Shown: piece by piece, positions 7,909 through 16,219 of the stretch | Layout: each line of letters opens with the position of its first letter | Position numbering within the stretch: position 1 is the stretch's first letter | Origin: EB88 sp965199135 | GTDB taxonomy: Bacteria > Acidobacteriota > Terriglobia > Terriglobales > Acidobacteriaceae | Length of the DNA stretch: 64,000 nt | Direction of reading: 5' to 3' | NCBI GenBank assembly: GCA_965199135.1 | Contig: OZ240685.1 | Span: forward strand, 1,240,001-1,304,000 | The notes under the pieces: model-generated | Told to the model about the DNA's origin: nothing | The model's database searches: none | Seen by the model: only the letters and a program-made list of their open reading frames with translations | Program-made: the position numbers and the translations under genes

Positions 7909-8067
7909 CTGTGATACAACCGGTTCACTCGCGCACTCGATGAGTCGCGAGTGCTTTTGCTGCGCCCTACACCTTCGGAATGACACCTCTGTAAAAAGTT
8001 GGGAACAAAACCCGACCCATCCGGTGTCTATCTTTCCACCGAGTTTTGCTCCTCTCCGAGGTTTGCC

Positions 8068-8778
8068 ATGTTTGAAGATTCATTGATGGAGTCCGGCGGC
8101 AAGATCAAGACCAAGAGCAAGTACTTCACGATCATCGGCGTCATGCTGAATGGTTCTGTACTCGCCGCTCTGATCCTGGTGCCCCTGTTGTATCCCGAGG
8201 CGTTGCCGAAGGCCGCGATGTCGACGATGCTGGTCGCCCCGCCTCCTCCGCCGCCCCCGCCGCCACCCCCGCCACCGCCACAGGTGGTGCATGTTGAGCC
8301 TGTGCACATGATGAATGAAATGCAGGCGCCGACGCACATTCCGAAGGTAATCAAGGTGCAGCCGGATGTGGCGCCGCCGCCGCAGGGCGTCAGCGTTGCT
8401 GGTCTCGGCGACTCCGGAGCCGCGGGTTCGGGCATTCTCGGTGGCATGGGCACTGGCCCCGCGCCGGTCGTCAAGGCCGCTCCTCCGAAGAAGATCGCGG
8501 TGTCGTCGGGCGTGATGGCCGGCAACATCCTGTCGAAGCCCGAGCCGAGCTACCCTGCGATCGCCAAGGCAGCCCGCATCCAGGGCACGGTGATCCTGTC
8601 AGCGACGATCTCGAAGACGGGTAGCATCACCAACCTCCAGGTTGTCAGCGGTCCGCAGATGCTGGCCCAGGCGGCACTCGACGCCGTACGTCAGTGGCGC
8701 TACAAGCCGTATCTCCTCAACGGGGAGCCGGTGGAAGTGCAGACGCAGGTCAACGTCACCTTTACGCTCGGCGGCTAA
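8068..8778 (+). CDS. TonB-like energy transducer protein
   Basis: Transmits energy from ExbB/ExbD to outer-membrane receptors. The 236-aa protein begins MFEDSLMESG, has one membrane anchor (about residues 24-44), a run of 14 prolines (about 58-71) and further proline-rich spacer, and a C-terminal TonB domain with PEPSYPAIAKAARIQGTVIL, LQVVSGPQMLAQAALDAVRQ and WRYKPYLLNGEPVEV. The ATG at 8068 follows CGAGG; 23 extra upstream codons are unlikely to be translated. exbB and two exbD genes follow on the same strand, forming a complete TonB system. Confidence 0.93.
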   Translation: MFEDSLMESGGKIKTKSKYFTIIGVMLNGSVLAALILVPLLYPEALPKAAMSTMLVAPPPPPPPPPPPPPPQVVHVEPVHMMNEMQAPTHIPKVIKVQPDVAPPPQGVSVAGLGDSGAAGSGILGGMGTGPAPVVKAAPPKKIAVSSGVMAGNILSKPEPSYPAIAKAARIQGTVILSATISKTGSITNLQVVSGPQMLAQAALDAVRQWRYKPYLLNGEPVEVQTQVNVTFTLGG

Positions 8779-8910
8779 CCGCCCGGCAGGTTTTGGCGGG
8801 AGCCAGTTGCTCTCGCCGCAGCTCCTAGGCAGGAAAGCACCGGATTCCTGTATAACCTCGGTTCAGAAGCAGCAACCTTAGCCGCACGATCCCCAGGAGG
8901 GATGACTCTA

Positions 8911-9657
8911 GTGATTCTCGCTCACCTTTCGCAGTTCGCAGCAAACCCTGCAGCACTCGGCATGTGGTTCCAGGACCAGGCAGCACCCACCGTCGGCTTC
9001 GCCCCGATGGACCTCTGGGGCAACATGGGCTGGCTGGCCCGTGGCGTCGTGATCGTGCTCTTCATCATGTCGATCTGGTCGCTCGCAGTCATCATCGATC
9101 GTTATCTGTACTTCGCAGCAGCCCGCAAGCAGTCGCGTGACTTTGCGCCCCGCGTTGCCGGCGCCCTGCGTGAGAACAAGCTGGACGAAGCCATCAAGGT
9201 TGCCGATCGCAACAAGAAGTCGCACCTTGCAGAAGTCGTGACTGCTGGTCTTCAGGAGTTCCGCACCTACGGTGGCGGACAGGTCACGGTCGAGCAGGTT
9301 GAGTCCTCGAAGCGTGCCCTCGAGCGCTCGGAAGCCATCGTGCATGCCAAGCTGAAGCGCGGTCTTGGTGGCCTTGCCACCATCGGCTCCACCGCCCCCT
9401 TCGTCGGCCTGTTCGGAACGGTTGCCGGTATCCTCAAGGCCTTCCAGGAAATCGCTGTGCAGAAGACGCCTGGTATCGGCGCAGTTGCCGGCGGTATCTC
9501 GGAAGCCCTGGTGACGACCGCCTTCGGTCTGCTCGTCGCCATCCCGGCCGTTATGACCTTCAACTACTTCACCAACAAGGTTGAGGCGTTCGACGTCGAG
9601 ATGGATAACTCGGCCTCCGAGCTGGTGGACTACTTCCTCAAGCAGAACCGCCGCTAA
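8911..9657 (+). CDS. exbB: ExbB/TolQ/MotA family proton-channel protein
   Basis: Inner-membrane component of the TonB motor. Protein of 248 aa with three membrane spans: about 35-57 (GVVIVLFIMSIWSLAVIIDR), about 160-182 and about 202-224. The family core LGGLATIGSTAPFVGLFGTV and GGISEALVTTAFGLLVAIPA are present. GTG at 8911 is preferred because AGGAGG (8895-8900) stands 10 nt before it; the ATG at 8902 would leave only 1 nt between. Two exbD genes follow. TolQ is an alternative name, but the TonB-like gene beside it favours ExbB. Confidence 0.93.
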   Translation: MILAHLSQFAANPAALGMWFQDQAAPTVGFAPMDLWGNMGWLARGVVIVLFIMSIWSLAVIIDRYLYFAAARKQSRDFAPRVAGALRENKLDEAIKVADRNKKSHLAEVVTAGLQEFRTYGGGQVTVEQVESSKRALERSEAIVHAKLKRGLGGLATIGSTAPFVGLFGTVAGILKAFQEIAVQKTPGIGAVAGGISEALVTTAFGLLVAIPAVMTFNYFTNKVEAFDVEMDNSASELVDYFLKQNRR

Positions 9658-9695
9658 GAGCGGCTCTATCCGCGAAGACTGCGAGCGCGCCCCGG

Positions 9696-9713
9696 GCCGG
9701 CAACTGTGCCGGC
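9696..9713. other. Hairpin between exbB and exbD
   Basis: GCCGGC, loop AACTGT, GCCGGC form a short stem in the exbB-exbD gap with no U-run. It may protect exbB mRNA or reduce read-through. Confidence 0.35.
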
Positions 9714-9756
9714 TCGCGAGTGAAAGCGGCTTTGCCGGGGAGGACTGAGAGATAAC

Positions 9757-10197
9757 ATGGCACTTGTAAAACGCGACGAAGGCCGCAAGGTCAACTCCAA
9801 CATCAACGTAACCCCGATGGTCGACGTGATGCTGGTGCTCCTGATCATCTTCATGGTCATCACGCCGATGCTCACCAACAAGGTGAACGTCACGCTGGTG
9901 AACTCAAAGAATGCGATCACCATGGATGATGCCAGCAAGGAAGACGCTGTTGTGATCGCGGTGACGCGTGACAGCAAGATCTACCTGGGGCAAAACCAGA
10001 TTTCTCTGGATCAGCTTGGACCCGCAGTGCGGGACCGGCTAGAGAACCAGACCAACAAGACGGTGTACTTCCGTGCAGATGCCCGCTCGCACTATGGTTC
10101 GGTTGAGGATGCGATCGACGCAGTCCGCACCGCCGGCGTCGAAGAAGTCGGTCTTCTTACGGATCAGCATGGCGCCCCAGGCACAGCCGGCATGTAG
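9757..10197 (+). CDS. exbD: ExbD/TolR family biopolymer transport protein (first copy)
   Basis: Single-span partner of ExbB. Protein of 146 aa with a short cytoplasmic N-terminus, then NINVTPMVDVMLVLLIIFMV (about 16-35), which carries the essential membrane aspartate of the family. The periplasmic domain ends in HYGSVEDAIDAVRTAGVEEV. It lies 99 nt after exbB and 43 nt before a second, divergent exbD. Paired ExbD paralogues are common where one ExbB serves a hetero-oligomeric motor. Confidence 0.94.
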   Translation: MALVKRDEGRKVNSNINVTPMVDVMLVLLIIFMVITPMLTNKVNVTLVNSKNAITMDDASKEDAVVIAVTRDSKIYLGQNQISLDQLGPAVRDRLENQTNKTVYFRADARSHYGSVEDAIDAVRTAGVEEVGLLTDQHGAPGTAGM

Positions 10198-10240
10198 TGC
10201 GGCACCACTCTAGTGAAGTACTGAAGCGAGGAACCAGCTT

Positions 10241-10678
10241 ATGGCAATGGGAAGCGGCAGTGGCCCGGGTGGGCTCAACGCCGATATCAATGTAACCCCG
10301 CTCATCGATGTTCTGTTGGTGCTGCTGATCATCTTCATGGTCATCGTGCCGGTCACCCCGCACGGTCTCGATGCCATGGTTCCGCAGCCGCCGAAGACCC
10401 ACAACGAGCAGCCGAATGACCGCACGATCGTCGTCCAGGTGCTTGGCGCAGGCGGTGTAAGCCAGCCGACGTACAAGATCAACGAAGACGTCGTGCCGAT
10501 TCAGGATCTGCAAAGCCGTCTCAACCAGATTTATTCTGTGCGCGCGCAGAAGATCATGTTTGTGAAGGGTGACCCCAACCTAAACTTCCAAAGCGTGGCG
10601 AGTGTCATCGATATCGGCAAGGCAGTCGGTGTGGATCACATCGGCCTGATTACCCCGAAGATCGAAGCCGGTCAGTAA
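10241..10678 (+). CDS. exbD: ExbD/TolR family biopolymer transport protein (second copy)
   Basis: Protein of 145 aa. It starts MAMGSGSGPGGLNAD, then has the family anchor NVTPLIDVLLVLLIIFMVIV with the conserved aspartate, and a periplasmic domain ending in VGVDHIGLITPK. Outside the anchor it differs clearly from the first copy: it has PQPPKTHNEQ after the helix and lacks the DDASKED stretch. It is therefore an old paralogue, not a recent duplicate. Co-transcription with exbB and the first exbD is likely from spacing. Confidence 0.94.
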   Translation: MAMGSGSGPGGLNADINVTPLIDVLLVLLIIFMVIVPVTPHGLDAMVPQPPKTHNEQPNDRTIVVQVLGAGGVSQPTYKINEDVVPIQDLQSRLNQIYSVRAQKIMFVKGDPNLNFQSVASVIDIGKAVGVDHIGLITPKIEAGQ

Positions 10679-10693
10679 ACCGTTCCGTCCACT

Positions 10694-10718
10694 CTCCCGC
10701 ACAGATGTTGTGCGGGAG
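10694..10718 (+). terminator. Stem-loop after the exbD genes
   Basis: CTCCCGCACA (10694-10703), loop GATGT, TGTGCGGGAG (10709-10718) form a perfect 10-bp stem 15 nt after the second exbD. There is no U-run, so it may be a partial terminator or an mRNA 3' protector. Confidence 0.55.
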
Positions 10719-10750
10719 CCGTCGCTGAGGTACGCGATCGATCCCCCGGG

Positions 10751-10778
10751 TTGCGCAAGCCTCGAAACGGATTACAAT
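10751..10778 (+). promoter_or_regulatory. Predicted sigma-70 promoter for the TPR lipoprotein gene
   Basis: TTGCGC (10751-10756), a 16-bp spacer and TACAAT (10773-10778) lie 77 bp before the start codon. Together with the hairpin upstream this suggests the TPR gene has its own transcription start. Confidence 0.5.
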
Positions 10779-10854
10779 CACTGCGCAGACACTTGCTGGC
10801 TATACGTTGCACCAAGTAGGGCCGCCCTGCTGATCAGAGGAGATAAGAGACAGA

Positions 10855-11685
10855 ATGAATCGAATCGCACGTGTTCCGGTGCTGGCCGCGGCTGCGTTGT
10901 CGCTGTTGGTCTTTTCGGCCGGGTGCAAGCGCCTGGAAGCCCGCGATCAGCTCAACAAGGGTGTGCAGGCCTATAAGTCCGCGAAGTATGAGGAAGCGAT
11001 CAACCACTTCCAGAATGCTGTGAACCTGGACCCGACCTACCCCATGACGCGGATCTATCTCGCGACTGCCTACGCCCAACAGGTGGTTCCGGATTTGTCG
11101 ACGCCGGATAACCTCAAGAAGGCTAATCTCGCGATCGACAGCTACCAGAAGGTGCTCGCCGAGCATCCCGATGACGTAACGAGCCTGAAGGGAATCGCGA
11201 GCCTCTACTTCTCGACCGACAAGCCGGACCTCTCGAAGATCTGGCAGCTCAAGGTCATCAAGGCCGACCCACACGATGCAGAAGCTCCCTACAGCATCGG
11301 TGCGATCGACTGGAAGGATGCCTACAAGAACGCCGTGAAGGATCTTGCTGCCCAGGGGCTGCAGGATGACGGTATGGGCAATCCGAAGATGAACAAGCAG
11401 ACCTGCGCGAACATCAAGAAGGACAATACAGCGCCCGTCACCGAGGGGCTCAACTACCTCGAAGATGCGGTAAAGATTCGTCCCTCCTACGATGAAGCCA
11501 TGACCTATCTCAACCTGATGTATCGGCGCAAGGCCGACATCGACTGCGGGGACGCCGCGGCCCAGAAGGCCGACATCGCCCAGGCGGACCAGTGGCGCGA
11601 CAAGGCCATGGGTGCCCGCAAGCAGAACGAGATCGATAAGGAAAAGGCGAACTCGGGCGGCATCGTCCTTGACGATTCCAAGTAA
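10855..11685 (+). CDS. TPR-repeat lipoprotein
   Basis: Protein of 276 aa. The N-terminus is a lipoprotein signal, ALSLLVFSAGCKR, with the lipid-accepting cysteine near residue 23, so it is probably membrane-anchored in the periplasm. TPR-like units follow: LNKGVQAYKSAKYEEAINHF with AVNLDPTYPMTRIYLATAYA, then AIDSYQKVLAEHPDDVTSLK, and a later unit near YLEDAVKIRPSYDEAMTYLN. GAGGAGAT precedes the ATG. TPR lipoproteins beside ExbB/D may help assemble the energy-transfer machinery, but this is inference. A strong terminator follows. Confidence 0.85.
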   Translation: MNRIARVPVLAAAALSLLVFSAGCKRLEARDQLNKGVQAYKSAKYEEAINHFQNAVNLDPTYPMTRIYLATAYAQQVVPDLSTPDNLKKANLAIDSYQKVLAEHPDDVTSLKGIASLYFSTDKPDLSKIWQLKVIKADPHDAEAPYSIGAIDWKDAYKNAVKDLAAQGLQDDGMGNPKMNKQTCANIKKDNTAPVTEGLNYLEDAVKIRPSYDEAMTYLNLMYRRKADIDCGDAAAQKADIAQADQWRDKAMGARKQNEIDKEKANSGGIVLDDSK

Positions 11686-11700
11686 ACGGTTGCAGTTGGA

Positions 11701-11745
11701 CAAACAAGAAGCCCCGGCTTAGGCCGGGGCTTCTTGTTTGTCTTC
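11701..11745. terminator. Strong rho-independent terminator
   Basis: CAAACAAGAAGCCCCGGC (11701-11718), loop TTAG, GCCGGGGCTTCTTGTTTG (11723-11740) form a perfect 18-bp stem, followed by TCTTC. The A/T-rich flanks let it work in both directions, ending the TPR gene and the minus-strand gene that stops at 11874. Confidence 0.92.
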
Positions 11746-11873
11746 GACTGCGGAAAAGCGCCTGAGCGACATTCGGACGCTTGTGACCTGTGTGGCGTTC
11801 TGGTCGAGGGACGCCGGACTGTCCATCCACACGGAGTGCAGGAGCCGCGGTCTGCTCCCCGGCACGGGGCAGG

Positions 11874-12866
11874 CTATCCGAGCGTCTGCAGCTCACCGGT
11901 ATGCCACGACCGATACGCTGCGTCGAGCACCCGTTGATTGACCAGGCCTTCCGCGCCAGGGGCACGATAGGGGACGGGCCCACCCGCAGCTGCTTCCGCA
12001 AAGCCGTCAAGCATGCGTGAGAACGCATCTGCATTGGAGACGGGCTGCTCGGTCACGATCTTGCCGCCTTCTCGCTGCACGAGCGCTACCGGGTGATCGA
12101 TTGTCATCGCGTCTTCACAGGTCAGCGAGCCACGCTCACCCACCACTTCGATCAGCGAGCGATAAGCGGCGCGGGTCGTCACCGTCACCACGCCGAGCGC
12201 ACCAGAGCCATACTGCAGGCTGACCGCAGCATGCGACTCCACCTGGCCCGACGCTGCGTCGCGATGCGCAAGGGTCGTGAGCGCGGCCACGGGCTCGCCC
12301 AACACATACGTCAGTGCGTCCATGCAGTGGATGCCCACGTCTCCAATCGGACCCCCAAGCGCGAGCGCCGGGTCGTTGATCCACGTGCGTGGACTCCGGC
12401 CAGCCTCGTAGCAGAATTGTGCGTGCGCCAGTTGCGGTTTGCCGATGCGGCCTTCCGCGATCCAGCGGCGCATCAGGTCGATGGCCAGGTTGTAGCGCAT
12501 GTTCTGCGCCACACCGAACAGGGTTCCCGCACGCTCCGCAGCCAGGAGCATCTCCTCGACTTCCCCGGCATTCATGGCGAGAGGCTTTTCGCAGAGCACG
12601 TGTTTTCCCGCGCGAAGCGCAAGCAGCACGTGATCGCGATGCAGCGCGTCGGGTGAGACCACGAAAACAGCTTCGATCTCTGAGGCCTGGCAGAGCTCTT
12701 CTGCACTCGGGAAGACGCGGGGGATCGAGAAACGCGACGCGTCAGCGGCGGCCTTCGCGGGATCGCGACGCCAGAGACCCTCAAGCTTCGCCACCTGGGC
12801 GCCGCGGAAGGCCGGCATCAGGCGTTTGGCTGCATGGTGGCCGAAGCCGAGTATTCCGAACCGCAT
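11874..12866 (-). CDS. Gfo/Idh/MocA family oxidoreductase
   Basis: NAD(P)-dependent dehydrogenase of 330 aa, substrate unknown, probably a sugar or inositol derivative. The Rossmann fold opens with FGILGFGHHAAKRL; the catalytic lysine motif is CEKPLAMN (about residue 95), and the substrate-domain motif GDVGIHCMDAL is present. It is cytoplasmic, with no signal peptide. It is the last gene of a minus-strand group, 17 nt downstream of the SurA-like gene. There is no evident link with outer-membrane assembly, so it may simply share the transcript. Confidence 0.9.
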   Translation of the reverse strand: MRFGILGFGHHAAKRLMPAFRGAQVAKLEGLWRRDPAKAAADASRFSIPRVFPSAEELCQASEIEAVFVVSPDALHRDHVLLALRAGKHVLCEKPLAMNAGEVEEMLLAAERAGTLFGVAQNMRYNLAIDLMRRWIAEGRIGKPQLAHAQFCYEAGRSPRTWINDPALALGGPIGDVGIHCMDALTYVLGEPVAALTTLAHRDAASGQVESHAAVSLQYGSGALGVVTVTTRAAYRSLIEVVGERGSLTCEDAMTIDHPVALVQREGGKIVTEQPVSNADAFSRMLDGFAEAAAGGPVPYRAPGAEGLVNQRVLDAAYRSWHTGELQTLG

Positions 12867-12883
12867 GGACTGCTCCTCCCTTG

Positions 12884-13978
12884 CTACTGCGCGCCGCGCT
12901 TGAAGATGTCTTCCGCGAAGAAGTTTTCCACGCGAGCCTGGTCGCGCAGCACTTCGAGATACGCGTTCTTGAGCAGCTGGGAGCGCGTCTCACGCAGTTG
13001 CTGCCGAATCGACTGCTGCACACCCGGGTCGTTGATGTCGCGCTGCCCTGCTGCCTCGCGATCGATCAGTCGGTAGATCGCGTAGCCGGCTGGCTTGTTC
13101 GTTGTGGGGTCAAGCACCGGCAGCACGTCTGTGATCTGCCCTGGCTTCAGCTTCTCGACTGCGTCGAAGACCGTCATGTTGGACTTCAGCTGCGACTCCT
13201 GGAAGAAGCCCATATCGCCGCCGCTCGAAGCATTGTCCGGGCGCTCGGAGAAGTTGGCGGCCAGCGTGCCGAAATCCTCGCCGCTCTCGAGCCGGTTGTG
13301 CAGCATCTCGATCTTCTTTTTCGCCTCGGCGTCGTTGGTGGCCTTGCTGTTTTGCAGGTTGCCGACGCCGCCTGCGGGATTGCTGGGAGGCGCAGAGGAA
13401 GTCACCACGATCTGCGCCAGGTGATACTCCGGCTCGACCAGGTTGTACTCGGCCTTGTGCGCGTTGTAGTAAGCCGTGATGTCGGCGTCGGTGATGTTGA
13501 TCTTGGAGTTGATCTCCTTGTTGAAGAGCTTCTCCGTGGTCTTGGCGCGGCGGATATCGCGACGCAGATCATCAAGCGTCAAGTGCTTCTGCTGCAGCTG
13601 GCGGTTGAATTCCTCCTGCGTGAAGGGGGCCTTCATCTCGTTGATCTGCCCGTCCACCTCTTCATCGGTGGCCGCCAGGTTCAGCTTGCTCGCGCGCTGC
13701 GAGAGGATCTCTTCATCGATCAGCTGGCGCACGATGCTCAGGCGAACAATGTCCTCCTGCTCGCGCGAGGGGTGCTGTTGCTGCTGGTTCTCCGTGAGCG
13801 AATTTTCATACAGCGCCTGCACATCTTTGCTGTAGATCGGCTTGCCGTTGACCTTGGCCAGGACGTCAGCGCTGTGCGTGTGGGCGCAGCCGGCCAGTCC
13901 CATCGCGACGAGGAGTATGGCCGCTGGGGCGCGACGCGCGAGCAGGCGGCGGCGCTGGGGCGGTACAGGTGTGGGCAT
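12884..13978 (-). CDS. Periplasmic peptidyl-prolyl isomerase/chaperone of the SurA/PpiC type, lipoprotein
   Basis: Protein of 364 aa. An arginine-rich N-terminus is followed by AILLVAMGLAGCAH, a lipoprotein signal with the cysteine near residue 31. A SurA-like N-terminal helical domain follows (VLAKVNGKPIYSKDV through VDGQINEMKAPFTQEEF), then one parvulin domain (about 205-315) with YHLAQIVV, LESGEDFGTLAANFSERPDN and GGDMGFF. The stop of the DsbA-like gene abuts its ATG (TAAATG), so they are coupled. The likely role is to help outer-membrane proteins fold in the periplasm; lptD lies in the same gene group. EpsD-type PPIases are an alternative. Confidence 0.85.
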   Translation of the reverse strand: MPTPVPPQRRRLLARRAPAAILLVAMGLAGCAHTHSADVLAKVNGKPIYSKDVQALYENSLTENQQQQHPSREQEDIVRLSIVRQLIDEEILSQRASKLNLAATDEEVDGQINEMKAPFTQEEFNRQLQQKHLTLDDLRRDIRRAKTTEKLFNKEINSKINITDADITAYYNAHKAEYNLVEPEYHLAQIVVTSSAPPSNPAGGVGNLQNSKATNDAEAKKKIEMLHNRLESGEDFGTLAANFSERPDNASSGGDMGFFQESQLKSNMTVFDAVEKLKPGQITDVLPVLDPTTNKPAGYAIYRLIDREAAGQRDINDPGVQQSIRQQLRETRSQLLKNAYLEVLRDQARVENFFAEDIFKRGAQ

Positions 13979-14959
13979 TTAGTGGGCTCCCCCATTCGCC
14001 GCGGCAGGCGCGGGTGTCGCGGCGGGCTCCGGCGGCGGCGTCACACCCTCGGCGCGCAGGGCGCGATCAATCGCAGCCCACAGGTAAGGCAGAGGCTGCG
14101 CGCCGGAGACGCGCTCGCCATTGATAAAGAGAGCCGGGGTGCCGTCGATCTTGAGGTCTTCGGCTTCCTTCATCGAGGCGCGCACCGCGGAATCATCCTG
14201 GCGGGTGAGGCAGGCATCAAGCGCAGGCTTGTTCAGGGTGCCGCGGGCGCCCTCTTCGCGGGCCAGCTTGTCGAGCATGGCATCCGACTTCGCCGCATCA
14301 CGGTCGGGCCCGGTCACGTCGTCACCATGGGTGTGAAGATAGTCCACGTAGTTCCAGTAGGCCTTGCCATTCTGCGTGGCCAGGCAGTTCGCGTCCACCG
14401 CCGCATGGAGCGCCCAGGGGTGGATCTCGGTGAGTGGATCGTCCTTGTAAGCGACCTTGATCAGGCCCTTGTAGTGGTCAAGCGTCTGCGGAAAGAGCTC
14501 GCTATGCATCCGCGCGCAATACGGGCACTCCAGGTCGTCGAAGTTCACGATTTCGACCTTGGCATCCTTGTTGCCCCGAATGGGGCGGCTGGTCGTCGGG
14601 ATGTTCGTCCCGGGGATATGGCGCAGGTCATACTTGCTGATGCGCGCCAGGGTATCGCCATCCTTCGAGAGCAGGAAGTCGACCGGCTCGGTGTGAGACG
14701 GATCCTCGATCGGGTGGAAGTCGATGCGCAGCGTGTCGAAACCAGGGACGTCGCTCGCTGTCCTCGCCTCGGGGACGATTTCCCAGTCGGGGGGAACACT
14801 CAGCGAGGCGCGGACCTGCAGGCTGATGCGGCGCGCTTCCTCTGGCGAAAGGGTGGAACCAGTCGTCTGGGCGCGGCAGCCTGCAACCGGCGCAAAGGCA
14901 AGGGTGGCGAGCAGGAGGTACGAGGGCAGGGTGCGGAGGCTGAACAACGGGATAGGCAA
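13979..14959 (-). CDS. DsbA-like thioredoxin-fold protein
   Basis: About 326 aa if TTG at 14959 is the start. The frame extends to TTG 15052, and TTG 14947 is also possible; none has a convincing ribosome site. The hydrophobic signal LLLATLAFAPVAGCRA has a possible lipid-accepting cysteine. A 100-residue N-terminal region precedes a thioredoxin fold with the redox motif ECPYCARMHSEL and the cis-proline loop KIDGTPALFINGERVSG. Family knowledge points to thiol oxidation or disulfide exchange in the periplasm. It is translationally coupled to the SurA-like gene and lies about 2.1 kb downstream of lptD, whose product needs disulfides in other bacteria. Confidence 0.85.
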   Translation of the reverse strand: MPIPLFSLRTLPSYLLLATLAFAPVAGCRAQTTGSTLSPEEARRISLQVRASLSVPPDWEIVPEARTASDVPGFDTLRIDFHPIEDPSHTEPVDFLLSKDGDTLARISKYDLRHIPGTNIPTTSRPIRGNKDAKVEIVNFDDLECPYCARMHSELFPQTLDHYKGLIKVAYKDDPLTEIHPWALHAAVDANCLATQNGKAYWNYVDYLHTHGDDVTGPDRDAAKSDAMLDKLAREEGARGTLNKPALDACLTRQDDSAVRASMKEAEDLKIDGTPALFINGERVSGAQPLPYLWAAIDRALRAEGVTPPPEPAATPAPAAANGGAH

Positions 14960-15083
14960 ACCTTTCCGAAGCAACCTTCCTATTATCGCACCGGGTTGCG
15001 GGTGTGCCTTGGTCGATGTGCTCACACGCGGCCTGTCACCCCGGGCGGGCAATGGACCCGCGGTAGTCCGCTTTGAGCCGGGG

Positions 15084-15110
15084 CCGCAGATCCTTCGCTT
15101 CGTGGAGGAT
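15084..15110 (+). repeat. Dispersed intergenic repeat, copy A
   Basis: CCGCAGATCCTTCGCTTCG followed by TGGAGGAT. It matches the copies at 29270, 35267 and 39799, all in intergenic sequence. Confidence 0.6.
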
Positions 15111-15205
15111 CGCAGGAGATGGGTGCATCAGGATCGCAGCGGGGAGCGGTTCAGGGTGACAGGCCGCCGCCTGTTCAGGGCTCCCGCCGACTGATGGGAA
15201 CGTGG

Positions 15206-16168
15206 TTAGGTCTTCACGACCGGCCGGCTCACCGCATTCAGCTTCTCGATCGCCGCGGTGGGTAGCTTGAGCGAGGCGGCCTTGATCAGGTCTTCAAGCT
15301 GCTCCAGACTTGTCGCACTTGCGATGGGCGCCGTGATGCTCGGGGCGGCAATCAGCCAGGCGAGCGCGACCTGCGTCGGGTTTCCGCCTACCTCTGCGGC
15401 TACCTCATCAAGCGCCTCGACCACCCCGAAGCCATGCTCGTTGGCATACTTCTCGACCATCTTGCTGCGGGCCTTGCCGGCGACCGCTTCCTTCGTGCGG
15501 TACTTGCCTGTGAGGAAGCCTGCCGCCAGCGAGAAATAGGGGATGCAGCCGATGCCGAACTCCTGTACCACGGGCTCCAGCGTGTTCTCGTAGTCTTCGC
15601 GTTCGATCAGGTTGTAGTGCGGCTGCAGGCTCTGGTACTTGGGCAGGCCGCGGGTGGACGCGAGCTCGAGTGCTGCACGAAGCCGGTCGGCCTTGTAATT
15701 CGAGGCGCCGATCTCGCGTACCTTGCCTTCGGCGATCAGGTCTGCGAAGGCGCCAAGCGTTTCCGGCAGCGGCGTATTCGGGTCATCCTTGTGGGATTGG
15801 TAGAGATCAATGCGGTCGGTCTGGAGGCGCTGCAGCGAGGCATCCACTGCCTGCCGGATGTACTCCGGACGCAGCCCCTGCTTGCCGTCGCCCATGTCCA
15901 TGCCCAGCTTGGTTGCGAGCACGACCTTGTCGCGCTTGCCGCTCTGCGCAAACCACTTGCCCAGGATGACCTCGGACTCGCCACCTTTATGGCCTTCGGC
16001 CCAGCGCGAATACACGTCGGCTGTATCGATGAAGTTGCCCCCGGCGTCCACGAACCGGTCCAGAATCTTGAACGACGTCGCCTCGTCTGCGGTCCAGCCA
16101 AACACATTGCCGCCCAGCATCAGCGGCGATACCTGCAGGTCGGACTGACCCAGTCTGCGCAATTCCAT
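15206..16168 (-). CDS. Aldo/keto reductase
   Basis: NADPH-dependent carbonyl reductase of 320 aa with a TIM-barrel fold. The N-terminus MELRRLGQSDLQVSPLMLGG is typical of the family. FIDTADVYSRW carries the catalytic Asp and Tyr, VVLATKLGMDMG the lysine, and DRIDLYQSHKDD the position of the histidine. The C-terminal cofactor segment includes APIASATSLEQLEDLIKAA. It stands between lptD and the dsbA-like gene on the same strand with gaps of 51 nt and about 250 nt. No relation to envelope biogenesis is known. Confidence 0.94.
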   Translation of the reverse strand: MELRRLGQSDLQVSPLMLGGNVFGWTADEATSFKILDRFVDAGGNFIDTADVYSRWAEGHKGGESEVILGKWFAQSGKRDKVVLATKLGMDMGDGKQGLRPEYIRQAVDASLQRLQTDRIDLYQSHKDDPNTPLPETLGAFADLIAEGKVREIGASNYKADRLRAALELASTRGLPKYQSLQPHYNLIEREDYENTLEPVVQEFGIGCIPYFSLAAGFLTGKYRTKEAVAGKARSKMVEKYANEHGFGVVEALDEVAAEVGGNPTQVALAWLIAAPSITAPIASATSLEQLEDLIKAASLKLPTAAIEKLNAVSRPVVKT

Positions 16169-16219
16169 GGTGATCGTGTCTCCTCCCTTGTTGGATGAGG
16201 GAAACAGGTGCGGGGCGCC

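Noticed and set aside
12389..15076. An 895-codon plus-strand open frame
   Set aside because: It runs antisense across three well-supported minus-strand genes (Gfo/Idh, SurA-like, DsbA-like). High GC makes stops rare in this antisense phase; the translation has no family resemblance or start signal.
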